The translations under genes were made by a program, and so were the position numbers. 64,000 nt of DNA from Lucinisca nassula. Lineage: Eukaryota > Mollusca > Bivalvia > Lucinida > Lucinidae. Below the pieces are notes generated by a model. That model saw only the letters and a program-made list of their open reading frames with translations, made no database searches and had not been told where the DNA came from. Positions 19,858-30,030 of the stretch are shown piece by piece. Numbering within the stretch: the first letter of the stretch is position 1; each line of letters begins with the position of its first letter. The stretch is taken from assembly GCA_963580285.1 (NCBI GenBank), contig OY757026.1, forward strand, positions 46,555,431 to 46,619,430, written 5' to 3'.

Positions 19858-21648
19858 CTAAGTCTTTTGACTTTTGATTATCCCCCTTTTTTTATGTTTA
19901 CCCGGCTTGGGTCCTACGTCTGGAGTCCCCTGTGCCCCCACTTTAATTGGTTCTAGAGACTCGGTTAGGTTTGAATTACTCAGCTGATCCCTGTCCAATG
20001 TATGCTCTTTATCCACCTTAAGGCACGACTCAGACACCTGCCCCTGGGGTTTAGTGACCTGTTGCCTTTTCCCTTTGTTGCCCACGGGTAGTCCTGAACC
20101 CCCATAACCTTGCTTTACCTCATCTCTTGTACTGGTCGGGTTAGGGTTTTGTAAGGTTTTAACTCTACAGCCCGTACCCATCTGCTTAGGGTGTTCTGGG
20201 GTTCTAGTTGATTGAGATTCAGGGGTAACTTCAAGCTGTAGAGGTTGGGCTTTAGTTTTACCTTTGCCCCGACTGCATGATAAGGGATTATTCCCTGCTT
20301 TTAGATTGTGGCTGGGGACCATATGTGTTGAAGCAGTCGTAATTTTTGGGAGGGTCTGTATAGTTAGGGGGTTTTCAGGGTGAACAGGCGGGATAACCAA
20401 TTGTTTCGGGAGGGTCTGCTGGGCAAAGGGGTCATCAGGCATACCAGCCACAGACTGTGGGTTGTTTTCCATTGAGTTCCGATCAGCCAGCCCCAAGAGA
20501 TCGTCAGAAATTTCACGCATCTCATGAGAACATGATATACAATAATAGGGTTCATCTGACTCTGTGAACCTAACAATATCCTCTTCTGACAGACTTTCAC
20601 AGTGTATATGAAACCAGTTCTCACAGCCGTCGCATAGTATGCCTGATGAACCAACCATAGTTGAGCAACTTGGACAGGGTACAGGGTCCTCTGGATCATT
20701 CTGTTCAATACTGGTATTTGCCTGTGCAATGCACATTACATCCCGGTTCACTGTACCCTGGGACTGGGAAACCACAAGCTCTGTTGTATTTACTTCCGCA
20801 GATGGCTTTGCACGGTCATATCCAGGCTTTGCATTCGGTTTCCCAATCACAAGGGACCTTAAACCTTCCAAAATCAAACTGGAAAGTTCCCTATCAAGCA
20901 AAGCTACATCTTTGCTCTGTACAATAGACTCTGTAATTTGGACATGCTCTGGATTAAAAAGATGTGCTTCCTTGCCGTTAACCATTAATTTGGATTTTGT
21001 ATGGTACATATTGATCATGTATTTTAATTTATTGGTAGATTTTTTATGAATCTTCAGCTGTGATTCAACTATTGCACCAGACAAGTCCCTGCAGTCTTTG
21101 TTACCTATTTTCATGTTTGCGTTCTCATCAGCCTTGACTAGCTCAAAATGTTCGACCAATTTGGTTTTATAGAGCTCGTACATGGCTGCAGAGAATGTGA
21201 AAATATAGTTTCCCTCTTTAACTTCAGTCAGAACCTTATATTCAGCATTACAAGCACTCAGCTTTTTCCTCCAGGCCCTGTCCAGATTCAGAGTGTACCC
21301 TCTTTGGATTTCGCTATCACTTTCATCACTTTCAGTTAGGTTATTACTAGTTGCGGTCAAGTTTTCCGCCTTATACACTGCCAGGCAGTTTTCTGAACTA
21401 TTTATAACTTCATTTTTACTCCCATGAGAGTTTGTGGGAAGGACAGACCCTGGATGCCCACCTGCCTCGATCAGACGCTGCAGGTTTCTAGTGCTTCTCC
21501 TGGTTGTCATTGACATTTTAACTGCTACGATGAACGACCCAGGTTGTAGGTGTTCAGACAGATAATGGCACAGACTCCTGTCTTCAGCACACAGGCACAG
21601 ACAGAAGAATAAGACATACAATCCCTTAGGACCTACAGAACCATTCAT
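19858..21648 (-). CDS. LINE ORF1 with PHD finger
   Basis: The ORF has 596 codons from ATG 21648. A start at ATG 21516 (MSMTTRRSTRN...) is also likely because the first 44 residues look like Cys-rich leader of no clear use. Residues about 322-376 form a C4HC3 PHD-type zinc finger (CPSC...CDGC....H..C...C..C). The middle is basic and the C-terminus is Pro/Gln/Lys-rich low complexity. PHD fingers in ORF1 are known for some CR1-like LINEs. The likely job is RNP formation or chromatin binding; that is inference. It ends with TAG, 20 nt before the next ATG. Confidence 0.8.
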   Translation of the reverse strand: MNGSVGPKGLYVLFFCLCLCAEDRSLCHYLSEHLQPGSFIVAVKMSMTTRRSTRNLQRLIEAGGHPGSVLPTNSHGSKNEVINSSENCLAVYKAENLTATSNNLTESDESDSEIQRGYTLNLDRAWRKKLSACNAEYKVLTEVKEGNYIFTFSAAMYELYKTKLVEHFELVKADENANMKIGNKDCRDLSGAIVESQLKIHKKSTNKLKYMINMYHTKSKLMVNGKEAHLFNPEHVQITESIVQSKDVALLDRELSSLILEGLRSLVIGKPNAKPGYDRAKPSAEVNTTELVVSQSQGTVNRDVMCIAQANTSIEQNDPEDPVPCPSCSTMVGSSGILCDGCENWFHIHCESLSEEDIVRFTESDEPYYCISCSHEMREISDDLLGLADRNSMENNPQSVAGMPDDPFAQQTLPKQLVIPPVHPENPLTIQTLPKITTASTHMVPSHNLKAGNNPLSCSRGKGKTKAQPLQLEVTPESQSTRTPEHPKQMGTGCRVKTLQNPNPTSTRDEVKQGYGGSGLPVGNKGKRQQVTKPQGQVSESCLKVDKEHTLDRDQLSNSNLTESLEPIKVGAQGTPDVGPKPGKHKKRGIIKSQKT

Positions 21649-21804
21649 TTAGAACTACGTTGCATGATTACGACCATTAAGGCTAAAAGTAAGGGAAGTG
21701 ATAACATTTACATAAAATTTAAGGCTAAAACACTAGATGCAAAATGAATGAAGGATAATTTGTAATGAACTATGGTCTTAAAATAAAAGTTAAAAATAGG
21801 GCAC

Positions 21805-22863
21805 TTAAGGTATATACAAATGTCAGCCTGACACGTGAGCTCAAATTTGCGGTTGTCCAGAATGTCGACAAGTTTCTAGAAAAGCAACCCATAATGTTCC
21901 AAATTATATGAAAAATCATAAAATATGCTTATTCAAAAGTGTAATATTTGTTGTTAGAAGAAAAAATAATAAATTACTCTATTAGAAAATTACCTTTCAA
22001 AATGGTCAATTTTTGAACATCGGTTTCTCCATTGTGCTTCCTCAGAAACATTCAGTTTTTACATTTACCTAAAGTATAATCCATGTCCTAGCAAGGACGA
22101 GAAGTAGTTGTTCCAAAAACTGCCACTATAACATTATATCCATTATTTTAAACTCACACCGAACGGTCATTTCGACAGCCATTACTGTTTACATGGTTGG
22201 TAAATTCCCCAGGTAAAACAGGGGTATAAACATGCTAATCGTGGGTAAAAATATCCTGCACAACGGATTTCATTCTAAATATTTTTATTCCCAGATCATG
22301 CTTTCCTTTATTCTTCCGTTAATTTGGTGAATAATATTATGCATTAAATAGATACAAGAGGGGAAAATTGTTTCATTTGTCCAAAAGCCATAATAACGAT
22401 TTGACAGAATTTTTATCATCGCTACGCTGATTTACCCCAGTGCTAAATTTAATCCGTGCGTCATACTGTGTACATGGATGACAATGCATAGTGACCTCTA
22501 CATGTTGACAGGGGTTCTATCGGCATGGATATAATGTTATAATGCCAGTTTTGGGAAAAATCACGTCTCGTCGTTGTTAGTATACACACTGAAGTATATT
22601 TTAGTGTAAAAATGGTATGTTTCTAATGAAGGACAATGGAGAAACAGACGTTCAAAAATGGACCATTTTGACATGTATTTTTCTTACAAAGTGAATTATT
22701 ATTTTTTTCTTCCAACAACAAAAATACGTTTTTTAATATGCATGTTTTATATTTATTCATTTAATTTGGGACATTATGGGTTGCTTTTCTAGAAATATGT
22801 CGACATGCTAAACACCCATGAATTTTAGCCCACGTGCCAGGAAGACATTTTCATAGTCCTTAA
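21805..22863. mobile_element. 1.06-kb long-inverted-repeat element flanked by TTAA
   Basis: Positions 21805-22200 and 22440-22863 are imperfect inverted copies of about 400 bp. Both arms contain, for example, gaaaagcaacccataatg and gtttctccattgt in opposite orientation. The outermost bases are TTAAGG at 21805 and CCTTAA at 22863, so the element may have a TTAA target site. No ORF longer than 60 codons is present. It is a non-autonomous DNA element of the foldback type; membership in piggyBac is possible but its ends are GG/CC, not the usual CCC. Confidence 0.75.
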
Positions 22864-23165
22864 AAACAGTTTTTTTTTACTTGCACCGTGTTCGGTATAC
22901 TTGTGTGCTCCGGACGGCTTACGCCAAATTCGTGTGCGCCGTGCGGCTTACGCTAAATACCGGACCGAAATACCGCAATATACCGAGGCGGCGCTATTTA
23001 TTATAGAGTTCTTCTCTTCCAGAAATATTTTTAATGGCATTCATTCTAGATAAAACCTGCATTTAGCACTTGAGCAAAACACTTTATCCAAATTGTTTTG
23101 TACTGGTTAAATGAGGTAATGAGCAAATGTGACCAACTCAGTATTAAGAGATGGATAGATAAACT

Positions 23166-23495
23166 AATAGGGATTATCAACTAAATGATAATCCCATTTA
23201 TTTGGTGCGAACAAATTGAATGGACTGTCATTAATGTGTCATGATTGCAGCTTTAGGGTGGCTTGACCTCTCATTATTTAGGTTTAAACAATGTCTGATC
23301 GCAATTTCGATCTCGTCATCCACCATGACAGTTGGTCCAGGTTACTGGACGCTTGCACCGTGTTTGTTATTCAGCAGTCAAGCGTCTTAAGGGCCAAACT
23401 ATGGTTTGGCGTCTTGCGCATGCTCAGGGAAACCTTCCTTTTCCGTTTTCAAATCCAGCAAAAGAAAGTTGTATTTTTTAAGAAGAATCTAAAAC
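23166..23495 (+). repeat. Left terminal repeat A1 of the tyrosine-recombinase element
   Basis: The 330 bp appear identical, by eye, to repeat A at 30229-30558 and are nearly identical to A at 32428-32757 and 34627-34956. It begins aatagggattatcaact and contains a short inverted pair (gggattatcaac/gataatccc). The short ORF from 23291 is shared by all copies but has no recognised product. Just after it, atccagcaagagaaagttgt repeats a 20-bp piece of A, so the junction with internal DNA has a small duplication. Confidence 0.85.
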
Positions 23496-23674
23496 TAAAA
23501 ATCCAGCAAGAGAAAGTTGTCGGGACTCGGTTGAGATATGTTTCATAATAAAAGAAGAAGAGGGTGTCCTTTAGCTATAATATAAGAATTTCCATTGGTT
23601 GACCTCGAACAACAATAATATTATCGGTACTTTCGTTTTGCAACCGGAAATGATAAAATGCGTTAGTGACGAGG

Positions 23675-25662
23675 GGTTCCGGGTCATTTCGGCCCATAAC
23701 AAAATCGGCCCATGTCAAAATCGGCCCATGACAAAATCGGCCCATAGCAATTTCGGCCCATAAATGATTAAAAGGCTGTAATAGGGGTGAATTCCAGCCA
23801 AAATTAAAAAAAATGAAAGATATAGTTAATTTATGATAAAATACATGTATATACAATTTATTTTACCGCTTTTCACCGCTAGGCATCTTTATCATTATTT
23901 TCAATAATTACCTCCCTCAGATGTGAGTCTTCTCGCAATGCAAACTTTGAAATGGAAGATAAGAAATAAAAAAAATATAAAAGAGGGTGTGTTTTTTTAT
24001 TAAAAAAATGTATATTTATGAACTCTGAAATACCAGTTCTGGTATCATTGCTTATTTGTTTATATTGATGACACATGTCGGTATGCAAAATGATTAATAA
24101 TCACTTTAGGTTGTTGCCTTTATCGACACGTGCCTTAAAGCAACAAACAAACGATTATCACTTTACTCAAACCTCAGTCATTATTGTGGCACGTGCCAAT
24201 CATCCATAAGTCTATGTCTCCTAATGTGTGTCTTTAATTCTTTCTTTGTTTCTTGCTTTCGGTTTCGTTTTATGAATGTTATTGGACAAGGGCTATATGT
24301 GGGCCTAGCGCCGGGGCCCAACAAAAGACTCACATAAGCCTGTGCATCCGCGCAGTCTGATTTGTGTGTTACTATGAATCATAAAGTAGGCAAAGCTACC
24401 TCATGCCTCCAGCGATCATGACCATACTGTGCGGCTGAGCAAGTCGATCTGTGTATGCTGGGCTCGTGAAGTAGCAAAAGTGGGACCTAGCAAATGTTAA
24501 TGCACGAAAACCTATGCATGATTCTTGTAATAAAATTGAAGATTTTCTGCTAAAAGCTAATCAATGCGCCTCTTATTCATAGCGTATTCCATAACGTAAA
24601 TGGAAGTGTTGAAAAGCAGAAATAAGAAATACAATGTACAACGAAACCCTTAACAATTTCATAAGCCCAATGTGACTGTGAACAACGCTTGATGTCAGTT
24701 TTCTAACCATTGCCTGCAGTGAAAACAATCAAATATCATATACCCTTAAGCATTTTCAGAACATTCTTAAGAGTGCATTTTCTATCTACTTCTTAACCTC
24801 CTAGGAGAACTTTCAGAAGGGATTCCAGTATACCAAGTACTGAAGGGGGTTAGTTGAAATGAAAGATAAGTATAGCAGGTGAAATTAGTTTGTACAGTGC
24901 TAGGCGAGTGTTAGTATAGTTAAAAGTAAAACAAACAGAGGCCAGTGACTTTGGGGACACATGCCAAACCCGGCACACAGCATCACTAAACTGTGCCAGG
25001 GTGGGGAGCAAGACTATTTGGCGCGCGGTAGAGCATTCCAACTCGAGCCCGAGATTCTTATGAAAAAAGGTTTTGGGAAAGAATGAAAATTTGTAGTAAT
25101 TTGTAGGGCTCGTGATGAGTCTGTATGCCAAATGGTGGTTTTGACTAGAGTCCCTCCTGATATGTGGATATGTGGATTTTCTTTCTTATATATCCATTAC
25201 GAAAACACACCCGTGTGACATAGTGCATTCTTTCATTTTATCCAAAATGACTACTTTTCCTACACAAAAAGTGATATTTGTTTTATTTATAATCCGAGCA
25301 TGCGGTGGCGGTTCCATCAAGTACCCACAACATAAGTCTTGGATCAGAGATAAGCATAATAACATATACCCCCTATATAAAGTGGGATTAAGGGCGGTAT
25401 TATTTTCTCGGACTTGTTAACACAATGTGTTTTTTTATCAGAGGAAAGAATATTAATTTCTCAAACTGAACATATTTTCTTTTTATCCCATTTTCGACCT
25501 ACATGCTACTGATTTAATTGGCCGTGCAAGCAAATCAGTTATATGCAAACATAATAATTATACCATCATTAAAATTGTGAATCGATATTGCTATGGGCCA
25601 ATTTTGTATGGGCCGATTTTGTCATGGGCCGATTTTGTTATGGGCCGAAATGTCCAGGGACC
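23675..25662. mobile_element. Non-autonomous MULE-like element, 1988 bp
   Basis: It is bounded by a 9-bp direct duplication, gtgacgagg, at 23666-23674 and 25663-25671. The ends are inverted repeats containing tcatttcggcccataac. Each end carries tandem aaaatcggcccat units: four on the left and three on the right. Nine-bp target duplications and repeat-rich ends are typical of the Mutator (MULE) superfamily. No transposase is visible; the best internal ORF (24850-25131, minus) is unrecognised. It is nested in the tyrosine-recombinase element and itself carries an old FB1-like fragment at 25205-25425. Confidence 0.8.
25205..25425. repeat. Degenerate FB1-like palindromic MITE
   Basis: The segment keeps gtacccacaacataagtc, the (a/g)taacatatacccc block and ccctatataaagtgggatt, in the order seen in the right half of FB1 copies. 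The central gaaccgcctca hairpin is reduced to ggcggttcca. It lies inside the MULE-like element. Confidence 0.55.
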
Positions 25663-25671
25663 GTGACGAGG

Positions 25672-26881
25672 TACAACTAAATAGGGAAAAGTGACAACTA
25701 AGACAGTTCACCGTTACGAAAATATTAGGAAAAGTGACACTACGGCGGCATAAAAATTGCCATTTTAATTGCAAAATATACATGGGTGACAATGGTGGCC
25801 CTGCGAGTTTTTGGTACCTTATAAAGCTTGGGGAAAAATGTTATTATGGAAGATAAATAGTATGCAGCGAAGAAATTAAAGGGCTAAATATGATTTCTGA
25901 TATAAGGACGGTCGGCCGGGAACTCTTCAGTAAAAAGAAACAAAGAACGGATATCTTTCCCGCCAGTTTCTCATTTGGTGGAGGTGAAAGCTTCGGTTTT
26001 TATTGCAAAATTTGATCATTTTTGAACAGTTAAAAGCAAAATCTTTGCCAGAGGTGTGGGACTGATTGAAAATATTTCTTATGTACATTTGGTAAGGTCA
26101 TATAGCAGAATACCTTTGTTTGCACCTCCGAAAACGGCGGACCTCAGTGGAAGTGACTTCACGCCGATCGTCCTTATATATTTTGTACCACAGGGACGCC
26201 CGGTATCTGTTTATTTTGAGTGCAAATCTTGGGAATTTATCTGTAGATAGATTGTAGACAAGATGATGGCCGATATTTACAAACTGACCGGGGAATTTCC
26301 ACAGGGGTCATGACCTTTGGCACTCATTGTGTAACGCTAAATTAACTTACAATACCATATTTTAAGTAAATACGCTTTTAGAATTTTCTTTATATTTTTG
26401 AAGGGATTATGCCTCGACTTTCGGGTATAATAGCGTCAGTTTGGGTTGTCAGAGTTAAACAGCGCAGGCATTTTGGGATAGCTTGACGGCTCGGCTGACC
26501 AGCTATGTTATTTTTAAATATGCAAATGACCATGTGTTTGTCGAATGTTAGTTTATTTATGAACACCCGACCTACTTTTGAGCCGGACATAGCCGCTTGA
26601 ATCACAGGTGTGATATACCGGTATTATCGATAGTAACCTGTTAATTAAACATATATTGGGAATTCAATGACCACAAACAATATATTTTCTAAAGGTAATT
26701 TTATTGACTTTCAAAACATATTTGAAGCCACAAACCTCATCTGATTCGATATGACAGAGTGGCTGGACCTTTTGACTCTTGTCCGCTATGAACTCTGCAC
26801 ATATCACCATTAGGTCTTGTATATTATATTGTGCAAATGGTACAAGCTTAAGGCTGTGGTTGCCTTTTGGTAAATTCCGAT
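25672..26881. other. Internal sequence of the retroelement, no recognised gene
   Basis: About 1.2 kb between the MULE-like insertion and the RT relic. In a complete element this would be the Gag-like and upstream RT region. I see only short ORFs with many stops (for example 26056-26250) and no motif I can name. Confidence 0.5.
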
Positions 26882-27390
26882 ATAAAAGGAAAATTTGGGC
26901 TATTACTCGTCTCTCCTTTAGACTCTGATCAGCTCAGATTCAAGCTTGACGGGAAGTTTTATTTTGTTTAAGCAATGCCATTTGGTCGCAGCATAGCACG
27001 CCAGACTTTCGAGTGAGTGAGTGTTTCAGTTTTACGTCCCACCAACAGCTAAGGTCATACGGAGACGGGACCTCGGTTTAAAGACTCATCCGAAAGTCTG
27101 GAGAAGCCCGGGATCGAACCTGCGACCCCTGGTTTACAAGGCGAGTAGCGTAACCACTCGACCACGGAGGCTTCTACCAGACTTTCGAGACTGTCGCTAT
27201 TTTTTTGGAAATCTGGGTAGCTAGACAGGTTTCTGAGGGACGATTCATATGTTATCTTGACAGTTTCCTGCTTGGTACTAGGGAGTCCATTTTGTGGGCA
27301 ATTTATAAATGTTACATGTGGTTTATCAAAGATACACTGTCACCTTCGCATCACAGCAGATATGAAGGAATTTGAACTTTGGGTACAATT
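26882..27390 (+). pseudogene. Reverse-transcriptase relic of the tyrosine-recombinase element
   Basis: In one plus-strand frame, once the SINE at 27014-27176 is ignored, the translation gives SPLDSDQLRFKLDGKFYFV, a stop, AMPFGRSIARQTFE and then FLEIWVARQVSEGRFICYLD. This follows the RT order of DIRS/Ngaro-type elements: L.F...G.Y....LPFG......F and then YLDDFL. The active site reads YLDSFL, so the second catalytic Asp is lost. The match is by eye and local. Confidence 0.7.
27014..27176 (-). mobile_element. tRNA-derived SINE (family S2) inserted in the RT relic
   Basis: A 13-bp target duplication, ccagactttcgag, flanks it at 27001-27013 and 27177-27189. On the minus strand the head has tRNA promoter boxes: A box tggtcgagtgg and B box ggttcgatccc. 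The body ends gggacgtaaaactgaaac followed by (actc) repeats. A second copy with its own duplication lies at 8427-8591. It is transcribed by RNA polymerase III and moved by a partner LINE. Confidence 0.92.
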
Positions 27391-27395
27391 TTTCA

Positions 27396-28019
27396 AAAAA
27401 AAAAAAAAAAAAAAATTATGGTATTTCCGTTTCTCATGACCGGTTCTGGATGTCAAATGAGGACTTACAGCACTGCACCATTCGTGCAAGGGGTTTGAAC
27501 TCGGTTTTGGTGCCTACTTTGTAGGTAATGAGATAAGACCAGTGATCCAGTGGATAATTTTTCCATCTTTGGAGCATCTTCTGTTATTTATTTTTGATTT
27601 ATATATAAAAAAAAAAAAAAAAAAACAGTAGTGTACTGGGAACTGCACCCTGCAGTACACATTCTATTCAAAATTACAGACCAGCCTTACCAAGTCACGG
27701 AAGGCAATGTTAATCGAGATATTTCCATGACATATTAAAAATGTAGAGTGCCGAGCACTGAACTTTGCAGTACACAACATTCTTTTCAAATCTACGGATC
27801 AACCTTACCACTCACGGAGGGTAATGTTTAATGAGATATTTCCATTTATGTATTTATTTATTTATTTTAATTTATGCATTTATTAAAATGTAGAGTACTG
27901 AGCACTGCACCTTGCAGTACACCACATTCTAATCACACATACCCACTCACGCAGGGTAATGTTGGATGAGATAGTTCTAATCTGATAAATAAACTAGATA
28001 AATATTTAATTCATCTTTA
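27396..28019. other. Low-complexity and tandem DNA between RT and recombinase relics
   Basis: There are two long A runs (27396-27415 and 27607-27626). Three diverged copies of about 115-130 bp follow, each containing (a)gagtactgagcactgcacc-like sequence, cacattcta/cacattcttt and ccactcacg.agggtaatgtt (near 27640, 27760 and 27890). Nothing coding could be recognised. Confidence 0.5.
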
Positions 28020-28370
28020 GAATTAGTTGAGACATAACTGCCCTCCAACAATATCGTGCATCCCACTTGCAATCAATGCATCTATATGTTGCCTTGGTTG
28101 TCAAACAATATATGATGTGGAAGCCTGAGGGTAGTCTAGACTTCTTTTGCCTCCGGAATGGCCATTCATTAAAGCACTGTCAGCTCAGTGGCATTCTTGT
28201 GACAGCTGTAGAAAATAAATTAGGACTTCCAAAGCAACTTTATGCTGCACATTCCTTTAGAATTGGAAGGGCTATTAATTTGGCAGCTAAGGGTATTCTA
28301 GTATAGCCATAAAAGAACTTGGTTGATGGAAAACTTGGGCGGTAACATAGTACATACTTTTTTAAATTGT
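28020..28370 (+). pseudogene. Tyrosine recombinase (YR) relic
   Basis: The frame from 28067 ends with LPKQLYAAHSFRIGRAINLA, which carries the H-x-x-R box of DIRS/Crypton-type recombinases. Past the first stop the same frame gives IAIKELG(stop)WKTWAVT(stop)YI, matching the conserved I..LGRWKS.A...YI end with the catalytic Tyr. Stops replace the Arg codon before Trp and the residue before Tyr. The enzyme would integrate a circular DNA copy by site-specific recombination. The relic cannot be active. Confidence 0.82.
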
Positions 28371-28381
28371 CTGTTACAGAT

Positions 28382-28950
28382 ATATTGATTATCGGTGATT
28401 CCCTGGTTTCACACCTTGCTGACAGTGTATCAGCTCTCAGACCTCCAGCTAATGCAGTGATTGTTAGCTAAAATTTTTATTAGGGTTCAGCGGTGCACTG
28501 GGATCACTACGACACCGAGCTCCAATGGTTGCTGCAGTTTCATTCAACCCTTGTGATGATAATTATTCACCTCGGGGGCAACAACCTTGTTGAGTGGTCC
28601 CAAAGCAAACTTCTTAAAGACTTTTAAAAGCTAATTTGCATACATGGCTTCTATCTATCCCGAAGCCCAAACGGTATGATCAGACATCCTCCCTAATTGT
28701 CAGTCGTGGCTGGGGGCGGACAACACTCATGAAGGGCTTAAAAAGCTGGATCAAAGGAGGCGTATAAACCAATCGGGTAGACAGCCTGCTTTAATTGTAG
28801 TGACCGAACAATCAAGCATGTGCTCGATTTCAATACAACAGGGCTATTTAAGACGGATAGGGTTCATCTCACTGCTGTGGGCAATATCATATTTTTAAAT
28901 ACATTTGAGGAAGTAGTCAATCAATTTGTTACAGACCCTTCTTCCCAAAT
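28382..28950 (+). pseudogene. SGNH-hydrolase domain relic next to the recombinase
   Basis: Three blocks in the SGNH order are visible: ILIIGDSLVSHL at 28382 (nucleophile Ser in GDS), IIHLGGNNL near 28561 (block III) and DRVHLTAVGN near 28855 (catalytic Asp and His). Several stops and frame changes lie between them. SGNH-like hydrolase ORFs have been reported in some Ngaro-type elements, from memory, which supports the classification. The role of the hydrolase in such elements is not established. Confidence 0.72.
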
Positions 28951-29274
28951 GTAAAATCCTAATATGTAGTTAGAATAACAGGACAAGGATAAAAAGGCTA
29001 TATTCATAAAAATGTTGACTTGCTGAATTGGGGGACAAATTTATGTGGGGCATCATAAATTTGCTGTGGCGGAATTCAGCATTCGATAGGGGGGACGCTT
29101 TGCTTAGACAGCTGTTTGGTTGTAATGAAACTTTACGCCTTGAGCCTAGATTCCAAATACTGGTTGCTGGGAGCAAGGCTGAAGTTTGTTTCTTTCAGGA
29201 CTTCTACTTGGACTGGGTGGCATCTCCTTCATGGAAGTGGTCCGCCATAACCTGAAGATTTGTTCTTGAGCCTG

Positions 29275-29395
29275 GATTCCGGGTACTGGTTGCTGGGAGC
29301 AGAGCTGAGGCTTGTTTCTTTCAGAACTTCTTGAACTGGGTGGCGTCTCCTTCAGGGAAATGGTTCGCCATAGCCTGAGGATGTGTTCCCCCCAG
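29275..29395 (+). repeat. 120-bp internal duplication in block B
   Basis: In every B copy a segment beginning ttgagcctagattccaaat is followed about 120 bp later by a second version beginning ttgagcctggattccgggt. Both contain tactggttgctgggagcag/aag and end near tggttcgccata or tggtccgccataacctga. Coordinates are for the second unit in the first B copy. It is an old duplication because the units differ at many sites. Confidence 0.8.
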
Positions 29396-29624
29396 GGTCA
29401 TACTAAAACTTTCTAAATTGCAAGTCATAAGTAAGGTTCGCACGTGCAGCCGGGGCTATTTGAATATATGTAATATGGGATGGATTACATGGTATGCATT
29501 GCATAATGCAGAAGATGGTATGGAATGCGTGTCATGGAATGCATTTTGGAGTGCACATTACGGAGTGCTCACTGTCAAGATTAGTTGGAGTGCATAAATT
29601 GGAGTGCACAAGAGTTGGGATAGA

Positions 29625-30030
29625 ATGGAGCGTACAAATAGGATGTGCGCAATATCTGGATTTTTACATAATTTGGAGCGTACAGTCAGGATGTGCGCAA
29701 TATTTAGAATGCTAAAAAATTGTAAAGCATACAAACAAGATGTATGCAATATTTGGAATACTTGGAGCGTACAAATAGGATGTGCGCAATATTTGGATTG
29801 TTACAAAATTTGGAGCGTACAAACAGGATGTGCGCAATATTTGGTATGTTAAAAAATTGTGGAGCGTACAAACAGGATGTACGCAATATTTGGAATACTC
29901 TGTTACAAAATTTGGAGCGTACTATAGGAAGTGCGCAATTTTTGGAATGTTACAAAATCTTGGAGCACACATTTGGAGTGTGCGCATATTTTGGAATACT
30001 CAAAATTCAAAATTGGACTGCACAATATTT
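29625..30030 (+). repeat. 47-bp minisatellite inside block B
   Basis: Eight to nine diverged units carry tggagcgtacaaacagga, tgtgcgcaatatttgg and a spacer with tgttacaaaatt. It is present in each B block (also about 31824-32228, 34023-34427 and 36224-36627). The core contains short self-complementary pieces (gcgtac, tgcgca). Unit lengths vary from about 40 to 53 bp, so reading frames shift from unit to unit and no repeat protein is encoded. Confidence 0.82.

Larger units (their letters stand above)
14956..21648 (-). mobile_element. Apparently intact CR1/Jockey-group LINE with three ORFs
   Basis: On the minus strand three consecutive long ORFs (596, 410 and 1155 codons) are followed by a 3' UTR that ends in (CAA)5 at about 14956. 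Short terminal 3' repeats are usual for CR1-like elements. The ORFs carry a PHD finger, a coiled coil, and an AP-endonuclease/RT pair. No stop or frameshift is seen in any of them. The 5' end is not resolved; it lies between the first ORF and the inverted-repeat element that starts at 21805. The element sits antisense-free, in the same direction as the host kinase, in its last intron. Confidence 0.9.

Noticed and set aside
15159..21648. Host protein-coding genes on the minus strand
   Set aside because: Endonuclease/RT motifs, PHD ORF1 and a (CAA)n 3' end show that this is a LINE.
25020..25060. tRNA-like sequence gcgcgcggtagagcattcca
   Set aside because: No B box or clover-leaf pairing at the right distance.
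28067..28306. Intact recombinase gene
   Set aside because: The frame stops before the catalytic Tyr block; stops replace key positions.
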